Shown here piece by piece: positions 46,265 to 55,806 of a stretch of DNA of 64,000 nucleotides (within the stretch, counting starts at the first letter, position 1; every line of letters begins with the position of its first letter). Source of the stretch: Bacteroidales bacterium (lineage in GTDB: Bacteria; Bacteroidota; Bacteroidia; Bacteroidales; UBA932). The translations under genes were made by a program, and so were the position numbers. The notes under the pieces were generated by a model. It ran no database searches, was not told where the DNA came from, and saw nothing but the letters and a program-made list of their open reading frames with translations. Where the stretch lies: positions 159,745 through 223,744 of the forward strand of contig JAGBNC010000016.1 of NCBI GenBank assembly GCA_017634595.1, in the 5' to 3' direction.

Positions 46265-48901
46265 ATGTTGACATCGAAAGAAATTCGCAGGAAGTTTCTC
46301 GACTTCTTTGCTTCCAAAGGACACACGATTGTGCCCTCTGCACCTATGGTGGTCAAGAATGACCCCACCCTTATGTTTACCAATGCCGGAATGAACCAGT
46401 TCAAGGATATCTTCCTCGGCAACAAGACGACAGCTTACAACCGCGCTACCGATAGCCAGAAGTGCTTAAGGGTCAGCGGAAAACATAACGATCTGGAGGA
46501 AGTCGGCCACGACACCTACCACCACACCATGTTTGAGATGCTCGGCAACTGGAGCTTCGGCGACTACTTCAAGAATGAGGCGATCGACTGGGCCTGGGAG
46601 CTGCTCACCGAGGTGTATAAGATAGACAAGAACATCCTCTATGCCACCGTTTTCGAAGGCTCCGAAGAGGATGGTACTGCCATGGACCAGGAGGCCAAGG
46701 AAGCCTGGCTGAGGCATCTTCCCGAGGATCATATCGTACTTGGCAACAAGCACGACAACTTCTGGGAGATGGGTGATACCGGCCCCTGCGGTCCTTGTTC
46801 CGAGATTCATATCGATATCCGCACTCCTGAGGAGAAGGCGGCAAGCGGTATCTCCGGCAGGGATCTGGTCAACCAGTCCGACCCTCACGTGATTGAGATA
46901 TGGAACCTGGTTTTCATGCAGTTCCAGCGCTTTGCCGACGGGCATCTGGAGCCTCTCCCGGCCAAGAATATCGATACCGGAATGGGCTTTGAGCGCCTCT
47001 GCGCCGTGCTTCAGGGCAAGAATAGCAACTATGATTCCGATGTGTTCACCGGGATGCTTGCAAAGATAGGCGAGCTGAGCGGTCACCGCTACGGTGAGAG
47101 CCACCAGACCGACGTTGCCATGAGGGTCATCGCCGACCACATCAGGGCTATCTCCTTCTCCATCGCCGACGGCCAGCTTCCCGGCAATGTTAAAGCAGGT
47201 TATGTGATACGCCGCATCCTCCGCCGCGCCGTGCGTTACGGATACACCTTCCTCGGTTTGTCCGAGCCTTTCCTCTGCCGCCTTGTGCAGCAGCTGGTGG
47301 ACGACATGGGCGAGGCTTACCCCGAACTTCCTGCCCAGCAGAAACTTATCGAGTCCGTCATACGCGAGGAAGAGCTCGCTTTCCTGCGCACCCTCGACCG
47401 CGGCATCAAGCTCCTCGACGACTGCATGGAGAGCAGCAAGGACACCAAGGTCATCGCCGGGTCCGACGCGTTCCGCCTCTACGATACCTACGGATTCCCT
47501 ATCGATCTTACTGAGCTGATAGCTGCCGAACGCGGCTACAAAGTTGACCAGGAAGGCTTCCAGAAGGAACTCCAGCAGCAGAAGGACCGTGCTCGCAACG
47601 CCACTGCCAACTCATTCGGCGACTGGAAAGTGTACAACGAGGGTGAGGATGTGCAGTTCCTCGGTTACGATGCCGTGACCGTTGAAGGCGCGCTCCTGCT
47701 CAAGAGCCGTACCGTGGTGCAGAAGAACAAGGAGATGCTGCAACTCGTATTCGACCGCACGCCTTTCTACGGCGAGATGGGAGGCGAGATAGGCGATACC
47801 GGCACCATCACCACTGCCGACGGAGAGACCATCAAGATACTCAACACCGTCAAGGAGAACGAACTTACCATACATATCGCAGAGCGCATGCCTCAGAACT
47901 GCAACGGTGAATTCACCCTCAGCGTAGATGCTCCCCGTCGTCAGAAGATAGCCAACAACCATAGCTGCACGCACTTGATGCACAGGGCTTTGCGCGAGAT
48001 TCTCGGCACGCATGTAGAGCAGAAGGGCTCCTATGTGTCCGACAAGGGCTTCCGCTTCGACTTCTCCCACTTCGAGAAGCTCTCCGACGAGCAGATAGCG
48101 GCAGTGGAGAAGAGGGTCAACGAGCTCATACGCAGCAATTTCCCTCTGGACGAGAAGCGTGACGCCACCATGGATGAGGCACGCAGCCTCGGAGCCATGG
48201 CCCTCTTCGGCGAGAAGTACGGCGACAGCGTGCGCGTGGTGCGCTTCGGCCCCAGCGTCGAGCTCTGCGGCGGTTGCCACACCTCGGCCACAGGCAACAT
48301 CGGTTTGTTCAAGATAGTGGGCGAGTCCGCCATAGCTGCGGGCGTGCGCCGTATCGAGGCCGTCACCGGCGAAGACGCCGAAAACCTGGTGCTCGGCATG
48401 CAGGGCCTGCTCAAGACAGCGCGCTCGTTCTTCAACAACGTCCCTGACCTGGCCGGTGCCATCCAGAAGATGATTGACGACAACGCCACCTTCAAGAAGC
48501 AGGCGGAAGAATTTGCCAAGGCCAAGGCTGCTGAACTGGCTCGCCGCCTGAGTGAAATGGCAGTTGAGAAGAACGGCGTCAACCTCATCGTGCTGTCCCG
48601 CTCTTCTGATACCGAGATCGATCCCGCTATGCTGCGCAATGCAGCCTTTGCCCTACAGAAGGAACTCAAGAATACAGCGCTCGTAGCTGCCTACGAAGCC
48701 TCCGGCAAGCCTCAGCTCATGCTGATGTACTCCGACGACCTGGTCTCCGCCGGGCGCCATGCAGGCAAGGAAATAGGCGCAGCCGCCAAGTTCATCCAGG
48801 GCGGCGGCGGCGGTCAGCCCGGGCTGGCGACAGCCGGCGGCAAGGATATTGCAGGACTTGGTGACGCACTTGACGCTCTTGTAGCCACAGCTACACGTTA
48901 A
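46265..48901 (+). CDS. alaS: Alanyl-tRNA synthetase
   Basis: An 878-residue class II synthetase of normal length. Catalytic core with [20 protein letters not shown] and [15 protein letters not shown]; editing domain with [16 protein letters not shown] and zinc-type [14 protein letters not shown]-Ala domain with [14 protein letters not shown]. It charges tRNA-Ala and clears Ser/Gly mischarging. The open frame extends upstream to 46,205, but that part overlaps ribF and the promoter; ATG 46,265 is the start. Confidence 0.97.
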   Translation: MLTSKEIRRKFLDFFASKGHTIVPSAPMVVKNDPTLMFTNAGMNQFKDIFLGNKTTAYNRATDSQKCLRVSGKHNDLEEVGHDTYHHTMFEMLGNWSFGDYFKNEAIDWAWELLTEVYKIDKNILYATVFEGSEEDGTAMDQEAKEAWLRHLPEDHIVLGNKHDNFWEMGDTGPCGPCSEIHIDIRTPEEKAASGISGRDLVNQSDPHVIEIWNLVFMQFQRFADGHLEPLPAKNIDTGMGFERLCAVLQGKNSNYDSDVFTGMLAKIGELSGHRYGESHQTDVAMRVIADHIRAISFSIADGQLPGNVKAGYVIRRILRRAVRYGYTFLGLSEPFLCRLVQQLVDDMGEAYPELPAQQKLIESVIREEELAFLRTLDRGIKLLDDCMESSKDTKVIAGSDAFRLYDTYGFPIDLTELIAAERGYKVDQEGFQKELQQQKDRARNATANSFGDWKVYNEGEDVQFLGYDAVTVEGALLLKSRTVVQKNKEMLQLVFDRTPFYGEMGGEIGDTGTITTADGETIKILNTVKENELTIHIAERMPQNCNGEFTLSVDAPRRQKIANNHSCTHLMHRALREILGTHVEQKGSYVSDKGFRFDFSHFEKLSDEQIAAVEKRVNELIRSNFPLDEKRDATMDEARSLGAMALFGEKYGDSVRVVRFGPSVELCGGCHTSATGNIGLFKIVGESAIAAGVRRIEAVTGEDAENLVLGMQGLLKTARSFFNNVPDLAGAIQKMIDDNATFKKQAEEFAKAKAAELARRLSEMAVEKNGVNLIVLSRSSDTEIDPAMLRNAAFALQKELKNTALVAAYEASGKPQLMLMYSDDLVSAGRHAGKEIGAAAKFIQGGGGGQPGLATAGGKDIAGLGDALDALVATATR

Positions 48902-48916
48902 ATCAACGCACTCAGG

Positions 48917-51322
48917 ATGAGGAAACTTGACAAGTTCACGCTGAAAGCATTTATCGGACCTTTCGTCGCGATATTGCTCATCGTGGTCTTCATCCTGATG
49001 ATGCAGTTCCTGTGGCTGTACATCGACGAACTTGTGGGCAAGGGCCTCTCGTTCGGAGTGATCATGGAGTTCATGATGTGGGGCGCCTGCACCATCCTTC
49101 CCATGGCACTCCCGTTGGCCGTGCTGCTGTCGTCCATGATGGTCATAGGCCAGATGGGCGAGAACAAGGAGCTGATGGCCATCAAGGCCGCCGGTATCTC
49201 TCTGGGCCGCCTCATAGCCCCGTTGATAGTGGCGTCCGCCATAATCAGCATCGGTGCCTTCTTCATAGGCAACGACCTGGTGCCCAAGGCATACAACGAG
49301 ATATTCACCCTTCGTGACGATATCACCAAGACCAAGGGTGAGATCAAGATACCTCCGGGGACATTCTACGACGGGATTGAAGGCTACGTGCTGCGTGTCG
49401 AGGGGCGCAACGACGAGACCGGCATGATGTATCACGTGCAGGTGTACGACCACACCGCGCGCCGCGGCAACAATTCCATAATCATAGCCGATTCAGCCCT
49501 GCTCAAGATTTCCAAGGCCAAAGACTACCTGACCTTCTCCTTGTTTAACGGGTCCAACTATCAGGAGACCAACGAGATGAGTTATCGCGACACCTCTCTG
49601 GCCCTTAGCCGTGTGGATTTCTCCCGGGAGGAACTGATCATCCCTCTCAAGAACTATTCGTTCGAGAAATCCGACTCTGCCCGTTTCTCCGACCAAGCCA
49701 AGTCTATGCGGCTTGACCAGCTGGCTGAGCAGAAGGACTCTCTGGACCGCTTCAATGCCGAAGCATTCGACAAGCACTATGCTCGCATGCGGGCCGAGAA
49801 TACCTTCCGCGAGTACCCCCAGTTGGACACTGCCGTACGCAATCAGGACCTGAACATGTTCGCTTCCGATGACTTATGGAAGTGGGACAGCTACGACCAG
49901 GTGCAGGCTGCTTACGACCGTGCCGCCTCGCTCGGCGAAAGGCTGAGCGGCGACGTGCTCACCTACAATCACGATATTTATCAGTCCACTTTCTACCTTC
50001 GCCGTACCGATGTGGAGCTGTTCAAGAAGTTTGCCCAGGCTCTCGCCTGTTTCCTCATGTTCTTTATCGGTGCGCCTATCGGTGCCATGATCAAGAAGGG
50101 AGGAATAGGCATGAGCGCCATCTTCTCCATGCTCTTCTTCGTAATATACTGGATTGTGCAGATTACCGGCGAGAAAATGGCCAAGGACGGAACCTGGCTG
50201 GCTTTCCATGGAGTGTTCAGCCCGGCTTACATACTGGCGCCGGTGGGGGCGTTCCTCACCGTCAAGGCAGTCAAGGACGCAGAACTTTTCAATATGGATA
50301 CAGTCAAGGCCGGATGGCGCAAGATACTCAGCCGCATCAGCGGATTCTTCCGCAAACCGCGCATCGTCTATATGGGTACGCCCGAATTTGCAGTAGCTCC
50401 TCTCGATGCGCTCCTTAAACGCGGCTACAAAGTGGCGGCTGTGGTCACAGTGGCCGATAAACCCAGCGGACGCGGGCTCAAGATGAATCAGAGCGCCGTG
50501 AAACAGTACGCAGTAGAGCATGGTCTGCCAGTGCTCCAGCCCGTCAAGCTCAAGGATCCGGAGTTTCTGGCGCAACTGGCTGCTTTCAAGGCAGATATCT
50601 TTGTGGTCGTGGCGTTCCGTATGCTTCCGGAAGAAGTCTGGCGCATGCCTAAGCTCGGCACATTCAACCTGCATGCATCCCTGCTGCCCCAGTACAGGGG
50701 CGCTGCTCCTATCAACTGGGCAATAATCAACGGGGAGAAGCGTACCGGCGTGACAACCTTCATGATCGACAAGAACATCGATACCGGCGGCATCATCCTG
50801 CGCGAGGAGTGCCTGATAGAGGACTCCGACAATGCCGGTACACTGCATGACAAGCTCATGGCTCTGGGCAGCAATCTGGTCTGCGACACCGCGGAACTGA
50901 TAATCCAGCACAATGTCGAGCTCAGGGTGCAGCGCTCATTCGTCCAGGGCTCGGAGGAGCTCAAGCCCGCACCCAAGCTCACCCGCGAGCTGTGCCGTAT
51001 CGACTGGACCAAGCCTTCGACGGATATACGCAACCTGGTGCGCGGCCTCTCACCGTACCCTGCGGCTTATACCGATCTGGTGTCGGAGACTGGTGAACGG
51101 GTGCAGCTCAAAGTTTTCGATTGTTCGCTTTCCAGCCGTTCCGGCGAGGGGCTGAAGCCCGGAGAGCTTGCATCCGACGGCAAATCGTATCTCACTGTAG
51201 GTACTGCCGACGGTGCCGTAGATATCACAGACCTCCAGCTCGCCGGCAAGAAGCGTATGGATGTCGGTGCTTTCCTTCTCGGATTCCGCAATCCAGCCTC
51301 ATGGCACTGCGATGAAGAGTAA
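48917..51322 (+). CDS. Fusion of LptF/LptG-family permease and methionyl-tRNA formyltransferase
   Basis: One uninterrupted 801-residue frame. Residues 1 to about 475 are a YjgP/YjgQ (LptF/LptG) permease: helices near 10-32, 50-75 and 95-118, a periplasmic beta-jellyroll, and C-terminal helices at about 375-450. Residues about 482-801 are a full Fmt: RIVYMGTPEFAVAPLDALL, catalytic Asn584 and His586 (NLHASLLPQYRG) and Asp622 (NIDTGG), with the same spacing as E. coli Asn106, His108 and Asp144, then the OB-like C-terminal domain. No ATG/GTG/TTG start precedes the Fmt part at the expected place, so separate translation is unlikely. The formylase would be tethered to the inner membrane. Overlaps the MATE gene by 11 nt. 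Confidence 0.9.
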   Translation: MRKLDKFTLKAFIGPFVAILLIVVFILMMQFLWLYIDELVGKGLSFGVIMEFMMWGACTILPMALPLAVLLSSMMVIGQMGENKELMAIKAAGISLGRLIAPLIVASAIISIGAFFIGNDLVPKAYNEIFTLRDDITKTKGEIKIPPGTFYDGIEGYVLRVEGRNDETGMMYHVQVYDHTARRGNNSIIIADSALLKISKAKDYLTFSLFNGSNYQETNEMSYRDTSLALSRVDFSREELIIPLKNYSFEKSDSARFSDQAKSMRLDQLAEQKDSLDRFNAEAFDKHYARMRAENTFREYPQLDTAVRNQDLNMFASDDLWKWDSYDQVQAAYDRAASLGERLSGDVLTYNHDIYQSTFYLRRTDVELFKKFAQALACFLMFFIGAPIGAMIKKGGIGMSAIFSMLFFVIYWIVQITGEKMAKDGTWLAFHGVFSPAYILAPVGAFLTVKAVKDAELFNMDTVKAGWRKILSRISGFFRKPRIVYMGTPEFAVAPLDALLKRGYKVAAVVTVADKPSGRGLKMNQSAVKQYAVEHGLPVLQPVKLKDPEFLAQLAAFKADIFVVVAFRMLPEEVWRMPKLGTFNLHASLLPQYRGAAPINWAIINGEKRTGVTTFMIDKNIDTGGIILREECLIEDSDNAGTLHDKLMALGSNLVCDTAELIIQHNVELRVQRSFVQGSEELKPAPKLTRELCRIDWTKPSTDIRNLVRGLSPYPAAYTDLVSETGERVQLKVFDCSLSSRSGEGLKPGELASDGKSYLTVGTADGAVDITDLQLAGKKRMDVGAFLLGFRNPASWHCDEE

Positions 51323-52694
51323 GGACCGTTTGCTTGCGCAGTTGCGGGGCGGTGAGCCTATGTCAGGCTCCGACCAGCTCCAGCTCACCCTGCTGCTTTC
51401 TATACCGGCCATACTTGCGCAGCTCTCTTCTGTCCTTATGCAGTACATCGACTCGGCCATGGTGGGACGCCTCGGCTCCAATCAGGCCGCTTCGGTGGGA
51501 CTAGTATCCACTACCACTTGGATAATGGGTGGATTCGCCATGGCGGTGGTGACGGGCTTCTCCGTGCAGGTTGCTCATGCTTGCGGTGCCAAGGATTTCG
51601 GCAAGGCCCGGGGAATCATGCGCCAGGGACTTTTCAGTACCGCGCTGTTCAGCATATTGCTGGGATTGATCTGCGTAGGCATCAGCGGTCCGCTGCCGCT
51701 ATGGCTCGGAGGAGGGGAGGAGATACATTCCGACGCCAGCAATTATTTCCTTATCTATTCTGCCTTCCTTCCGGTGTCCATGGTTGCATTCGCTTCGGCT
51801 TCCATCCTGCAGGCCAGCGGCAACATGAAGATACCGAGCATCATATACGTGTGCATGTGCGCTTTGGACGTAGTGTTCAACTACCTGTTCATCTATGCCC
51901 TCGACATGGGCGTGGCCGGAGCTGCGTTAGGCACCGGTATGTCGGAACTGGTGGCGGCAGTGGTGGCAGTATGGTACATGCTTTCACGCTCCGAGGAACT
52001 TAAAATAACAGGCGAAAAGGGTAGTTTCATCCCCACCCGGACGTCGCTCCGTACCGCTTTTGGAGTGACAGGGCCGCTATGGCTCCAGAACGTCGTCATG
52101 CGCGGCGCCCATGTCATGAGCACCATCATTGTGGCTCCGCTGGGCCCTGTGAGCATCGCCGCCAACGCATTTGCCATCACCGCCGAGAGCTTCTGCTACA
52201 TGCCCGGCTACGGGCTTCAGGACGCAGCCACATCGCTGGTCGGCCAGAGCCTCGGAGCGCACCGCAATGACCTTGCGCGCCGCTTTGGCTGGACTACCAT
52301 AGGTCTGGGTATGATCATCATGTCGCTGCTTGCAGTGGCCATGTACGCGTTCGCCCCGCAGCTCATGGGAGTTATGAGCAAGGATCCGGAGGTGGTGAAC
52401 CTTGGCGCCCGCGTGCTGAGGATAGAGGCCTTCGTGGAGTGCTTGTTCGCCGTGTCGATAGTCGGATTCGGCGTGTGTGCAGGAGCGGGGGAGACCCTGT
52501 TCCCTACCATACTTAACTTCGCGTCAGTATGGCTCATACGTATAGTGCTGGCTCTGATCCTTACCCCCAGGATGGGACTTGTGGGTTACTGGATTGCCAT
52601 GGCTTCCGAACTCGCCGTTCGCGGCATACTGTTCCTTCTCTTCATCAAGAGCGGACACTGGATGCGCAAATGGACTTTAGGTAACGCTGGCTAA
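51312..52694 (+). CDS. MATE family multidrug/metabolite exporter
   Basis: A 460-residue membrane protein with about 12 helices in two homologous halves; SIPAILAQLSSVLMQYIDSAMVG and GLQDAATSLVGQSLGA are MatE signatures. It exports cations or drugs using Na+ or H+. ATG 51,312 (MKSKDRLLAQL) is chosen; a longer frame from 51,261 runs inside the fusion gene. Coupled to the fusion by an 11-nt overlap. Substrate not inferable. Confidence 0.9.
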   Translation: MKSKDRLLAQLRGGEPMSGSDQLQLTLLLSIPAILAQLSSVLMQYIDSAMVGRLGSNQAASVGLVSTTTWIMGGFAMAVVTGFSVQVAHACGAKDFGKARGIMRQGLFSTALFSILLGLICVGISGPLPLWLGGGEEIHSDASNYFLIYSAFLPVSMVAFASASILQASGNMKIPSIIYVCMCALDVVFNYLFIYALDMGVAGAALGTGMSELVAAVVAVWYMLSRSEELKITGEKGSFIPTRTSLRTAFGVTGPLWLQNVVMRGAHVMSTIIVAPLGPVSIAANAFAITAESFCYMPGYGLQDAATSLVGQSLGAHRNDLARRFGWTTIGLGMIIMSLLAVAMYAFAPQLMGVMSKDPEVVNLGARVLRIEAFVECLFAVSIVGFGVCAGAGETLFPTILNFASVWLIRIVLALILTPRMGLVGYWIAMASELAVRGILFLLFIKSGHWMRKWTLGNAG

Positions 52695-52709
52695 TCCGCC
52701 AAAAATTAG

Positions 52710-52717
52710 TAACTTTG
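52710..52717 (+). promoter_or_regulatory. -7 box of the M23 peptidase operon, leaderless spacing
   Basis: TAACTTTG matches TAnnTTTG; with G as -7 transcription starts at 52,724, the A of the ATG. The TTG inside the box (52,715) is an in-frame alternative start that I reject. Confidence 0.6.
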
Positions 52718-52723
52718 CATCCT

Positions 52724-53713
52724 ATGCGGCTTATTGTCTATAATCCGGAGACCCTGAACTACGAGGAGAGGCAGCTTACCGGCTGGAAGGCTGTGTTGCA
52801 CTTTTCCCTCATGGCATTGGGTGCAGTATTGGTGGTGGGCGCGTTCTGCTGGCTGTGGTTTGTAAAGCTCGGCAACGACCTCCCCAAGACCGCAATCCTG
52901 AAGAAGCACAATGACGCATGGCAGGCTCGCCTTGAGGTCATACGGCACAAACTCGACGTGTATGAGTCAGGCCTTTCCGGCATTGAGGCAAGGAACAATG
53001 AGGTTTACCGCTCCATCTTCGCCCTCGACGAGATTGTGGATACCACTGCCGTAGATAGCAGCGCAACGCCTCTGCAGGCCTTGGATCAGCGTGTATATTC
53101 CTTCCAGAGGCGCATCGACACGCAGATGTCGGCCCTGGGTGAAGTGGCGCTGGTGGCCCGTGAAGCCGGGAATATGGTGTCGTGCATTCCTGCGGTGCCG
53201 CCCATCCTTCCCAAGAAGGGCACGTATCACCTCTCCAGCCCCTTTGGCACTCGTGTCGATCCGGTGTACGGAGGCCTGGCGCGTCACACAGGTCAGGATT
53301 TTGCGAGCAAGGTGGGCAACCCGGTGTATGCCACCGGCGATGGCGTAGTGGAGAAAGTTGATTTCAAGTTCTCCGGCTACGGCAACGAAGTGGTGATCAA
53401 CCACGGCTTCGGCTATCAGACGCGCTATGCGCACCTCAATACAGTGGATGTGGGAGTAGGGCAGCCACTCAAACGCGGCGACAAGATAGGCGAGGTGGGC
53501 AAGTCGGGTAAGGCCACCGGACCGCACCTCCACTACGAAGTGCTGTACAGGAACACTCCGCTTAACCCCATGTCATTCATGGATATGGACATGCCGGTAG
53601 ATGAGTACAGGGCCATGATAGTCAAGCGCCGCATGGAAAATGCCGGCACGCGTCCCACGGCGGCCACGATAGGAGAAAGACAAAAACGACAAGGAACCAA
53701 TGGCAGGCAATAG
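52724..53713 (+). CDS. M23 family membrane-anchored peptidase
   Basis: A 329-residue protein: one TM helix at about 27-47, a coiled-coil stalk, then an LytM/M23 domain with zinc ligands His188 and Asp192 (ARHTGQDFAS) and His268/His270 (PHLHYEV). All ligands are present, so it should be an active peptidoglycan endopeptidase or an EnvC/NlpD-like amidase activator in the periplasm. First of three coupled genes; 14-nt overlap with the second M23 gene. Confidence 0.92.
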   Translation: MRLIVYNPETLNYEERQLTGWKAVLHFSLMALGAVLVVGAFCWLWFVKLGNDLPKTAILKKHNDAWQARLEVIRHKLDVYESGLSGIEARNNEVYRSIFALDEIVDTTAVDSSATPLQALDQRVYSFQRRIDTQMSALGEVALVAREAGNMVSCIPAVPPILPKKGTYHLSSPFGTRVDPVYGGLARHTGQDFASKVGNPVYATGDGVVEKVDFKFSGYGNEVVINHGFGYQTRYAHLNTVDVGVGQPLKRGDKIGEVGKSGKATGPHLHYEVLYRNTPLNPMSFMDMDMPVDEYRAMIVKRRMENAGTRPTAATIGERQKRQGTNGRQ

Positions 53714-54611
53714 ACGAGTACTGTTGTATTATGCGTGGACGACACTCAAGTTTATACTTACGGTGTTGTCCCTGACTGTCGTCGCCTATGCCATAGTGGC
53801 GCTGGTGTACAGTACCGACGAAGAGAAGGAGCTCAAGCTCAGGCTGGAACAGTACCAAGCCATATACCCTTCGATGCACGAAAGGACCAGTAAGATAGGG
53901 GAGGACTTGGAGATGCTCTCGCACAAAGATGACATAATCTACAAAGACATTTTCCATTCCGAGCCCCCTCAGGAAGATCCCATGTCGTCTCTGGGCATAT
54001 TTTTCGGCAGTGATTCAATACCCGATGCCAAGCTGGTGTTCTACACTGCGGCCAAAGCGGACAAGCTCATGGGCGACGCTGCCGGCGTGGACAGCCTGTT
54101 CAGGAGCATTGCTTCGTCGATACGCGGAGGAAAACTTGATGTGCCGCCCATGTCGCTCCCGCTGGAAAGCATAAGCTATACCAAGACAGGAGCCGGGATC
54201 GGGACCAAGATCAACCCCTTCTATACCACCATGGCCCAGCACAACGGCGTGGACTTCATAGTGGCCCAGGATACTCCGGTGCTCGCTGCTGCCGACGGCG
54301 TGGTGTCGGCCGTGAGCCACTCCCTCAAGGGCGAGGGCAACTCGGTGACTATCAAGCATAAGTCCGGTTACCTGACTCGCTACTTGCATCTGTACGAGAT
54401 TAAGGTCTCCAAAGGGCAGAGTGTCAAGAAAGGCAAGGTAATAGGCTCGGCCGGCATGTCGGGCAATTCTTACGCGCCGCACCTGCATTACGAGGTGTGG
54501 AGGGATTCCACCCTGCTCGACCCGCTCAACTACATTTTCGCCTCCGTGACTCCGGAGGAGTATTCCAACATGGTCTATATGGCCCGATACACACAGCAAT
54601 CAATGGATTAA
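53700..54611 (+). CDS. M23 family membrane-anchored peptidase (paralogue)
   Basis: A 303-residue protein with TM helix at about 15-37, a stalk, and an M23 domain with His181/Asp185 (AQHNGVDFIV) and His261/His263 (PHLHYEVW). Shares the design of the preceding gene; the tandem paralogues probably work together in cell-wall remodelling. Upstream-coupled (14-nt overlap); followed 4 nt later by the MerR-like gene. Confidence 0.92.
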   Translation: MAGNRRVLLYYAWTTLKFILTVLSLTVVAYAIVALVYSTDEEKELKLRLEQYQAIYPSMHERTSKIGEDLEMLSHKDDIIYKDIFHSEPPQEDPMSSLGIFFGSDSIPDAKLVFYTAAKADKLMGDAAGVDSLFRSIASSIRGGKLDVPPMSLPLESISYTKTGAGIGTKINPFYTTMAQHNGVDFIVAQDTPVLAAADGVVSAVSHSLKGEGNSVTIKHKSGYLTRYLHLYEIKVSKGQSVKKGKVIGSAGMSGNSYAPHLHYEVWRDSTLLDPLNYIFASVTPEEYSNMVYMARYTQQSMD

Positions 54612-54615
54612 CTAT

Positions 54616-54933
54616 ATGGAAAAGCTCTACTATTCAATCAGCGAAGCCGCCGGGATACTCGGAGAATCCGTGTCCCTGGTGCGCTTCTGGTCCAACAGCT
54701 TCCCCGCTTTGCTTAAGCCAAGGCGTACCGCAAAAGGCAACCGCCAGTACACTGCATCCGACATAGAAGTGCTCAAGCAGATTCACTATTTGGTCAAGGA
54801 CAGGGGCCTCACTCTTGAAGGCGCTGCCAAGAGCCTGTCGGCGGACAAGGCGTCGGTGAGCAATTCTGTCAAGGCTATTGACTCGCTGAAGTCCATCAAA
54901 GCACAACTAATAGAGATAAAAAATTCCTTATAA
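54616..54933 (+). CDS. MerR-family HTH protein
   Basis: A 105-residue protein: MerR winged HTH (YYSISEAAGILGESVSLVRFW and GNRQYTASDIEVLKQIHYL) plus a short helix, with no effector-binding domain. Short MerR proteins of this kind follow M23 genes in many Bacteroidota; target genes are unknown, and the adjacent wall peptidases are the obvious guess. Confidence 0.88.
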   Translation: MEKLYYSISEAAGILGESVSLVRFWSNSFPALLKPRRTAKGNRQYTASDIEVLKQIHYLVKDRGLTLEGAAKSLSADKASVSNSVKAIDSLKSIKAQLIEIKNSL

Positions 54934-54947
54934 TTAAAAATAATTCC

Positions 54948-54955
54948 TACTTTTG
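54948..54955 (+). promoter_or_regulatory. -7 box before the zinc-ribbon gene
   Basis: TACTTTTG matches TAnnTTTG; start predicted at 54,962 with a 23-nt leader to ATG 54,985. Confidence 0.55.
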
Positions 54956-54984
54956 TAGTTCCCGAAATTTGAAAATATCTAGAT

Positions 54985-55806
54985 ATGGCCACAACAAAGA
55001 AAACCAAGAAAATCGTAACTCCGATCGACGAGCGCGAAACCTTCGTATCCCTGCAGAAGAACTTTGCAGATACCGAGTCCAATACCGAAGAGAAACTTAA
55101 GATCCTGTACGATCTCCAGAATGCCGACAACGCCATCGAGAAGCTCATCCAGCTCCGCGGCGAACTGCCTTCAGAGGTCGCCGATCTCGAGGCTCAGGTG
55201 GCTTCCTGCAAGGACAAGATTGCAGAACAGGACAAGGTCATCGCCCAGTACAACGAGAACATCGCTGCCATGAACGAGGATATAGTAAGCCTCGACGGCG
55301 AGATGGAGAAGTATCGTAAGCAGCTGGAGAACATCTCCAACAGCCGTGAGTTCGATTCCATCAACAAAGAGCTCGAGAACCTCGGAATCCTCCGCAAGAT
55401 CGACGAGAAGAAGATTGGCGAGTCACGCGAGGCTATCGCCGACAGCAAGGCTGCCATACAGCGCATCAACGACAAGCTTGATGTGCTCAACATCGACCTC
55501 GAGGCCAAGCAGGAAGAGCTTGCCAAGATCGTGGAATCTACATCCAAAGAGGAAAAAGTGCTCGTAAAGAAGCGTGAAGAGCTGGCTGAGAAGCTGGACG
55601 AGCGCACCCTGAGCGCCTACGACCGCATCCGTGCCAGCGTGCACAACCACCTTGCCGTGGTGACCGTGTTCAACGGCGATTCTTGCGGCGGATGCTTCAA
55701 TACCGTGACTCCGCAGCGCCTGATCGATATCGCCTCCGGCAAGAAGCTCGTTATCTGCGAGCACTGCGGACGTATCATCGTGGCCACGCCTGAGACCGCA
55801 GAATAA
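54985..55806 (+). CDS. Coiled-coil protein with C4 zinc ribbon
   Basis: A 273-residue protein: residues about 30-225 are almost wholly heptad coiled coil, followed by a C-terminal zinc ribbon with SCGGCFNTVTP and ICEHCGRII. This is the CT398/Hp0958-like family, linked to RNA or sigma-factor handling in other bacteria; role in Bacteroidota unknown. The TAATG stop-start overlap with dnaB suggests a joint operon. Confidence 0.85.
   Translation: MATTKKTKKIVTPIDERETFVSLQKNFADTESNTEEKLKILYDLQNADNAIEKLIQLRGELPSEVADLEAQVASCKDKIAEQDKVIAQYNENIAAMNEDIVSLDGEMEKYRKQLENISNSREFDSINKELENLGILRKIDEKKIGESREAIADSKAAIQRINDKLDVLNIDLEAKQEELAKIVESTSKEEKVLVKKREELAEKLDERTLSAYDRIRASVHNHLAVVTVFNGDSCGGCFNTVTPQRLIDIASGKKLVICEHCGRIIVATPETAE

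Noticed and set aside
50351-50374. Independent fmt gene starting at the LptG-Fmt junction
   Set aside because: The only in-frame Met is inside the conserved YMGTPEF strand, too late for a functional start, and no ATG, GTG or TTG lies shortly before it.
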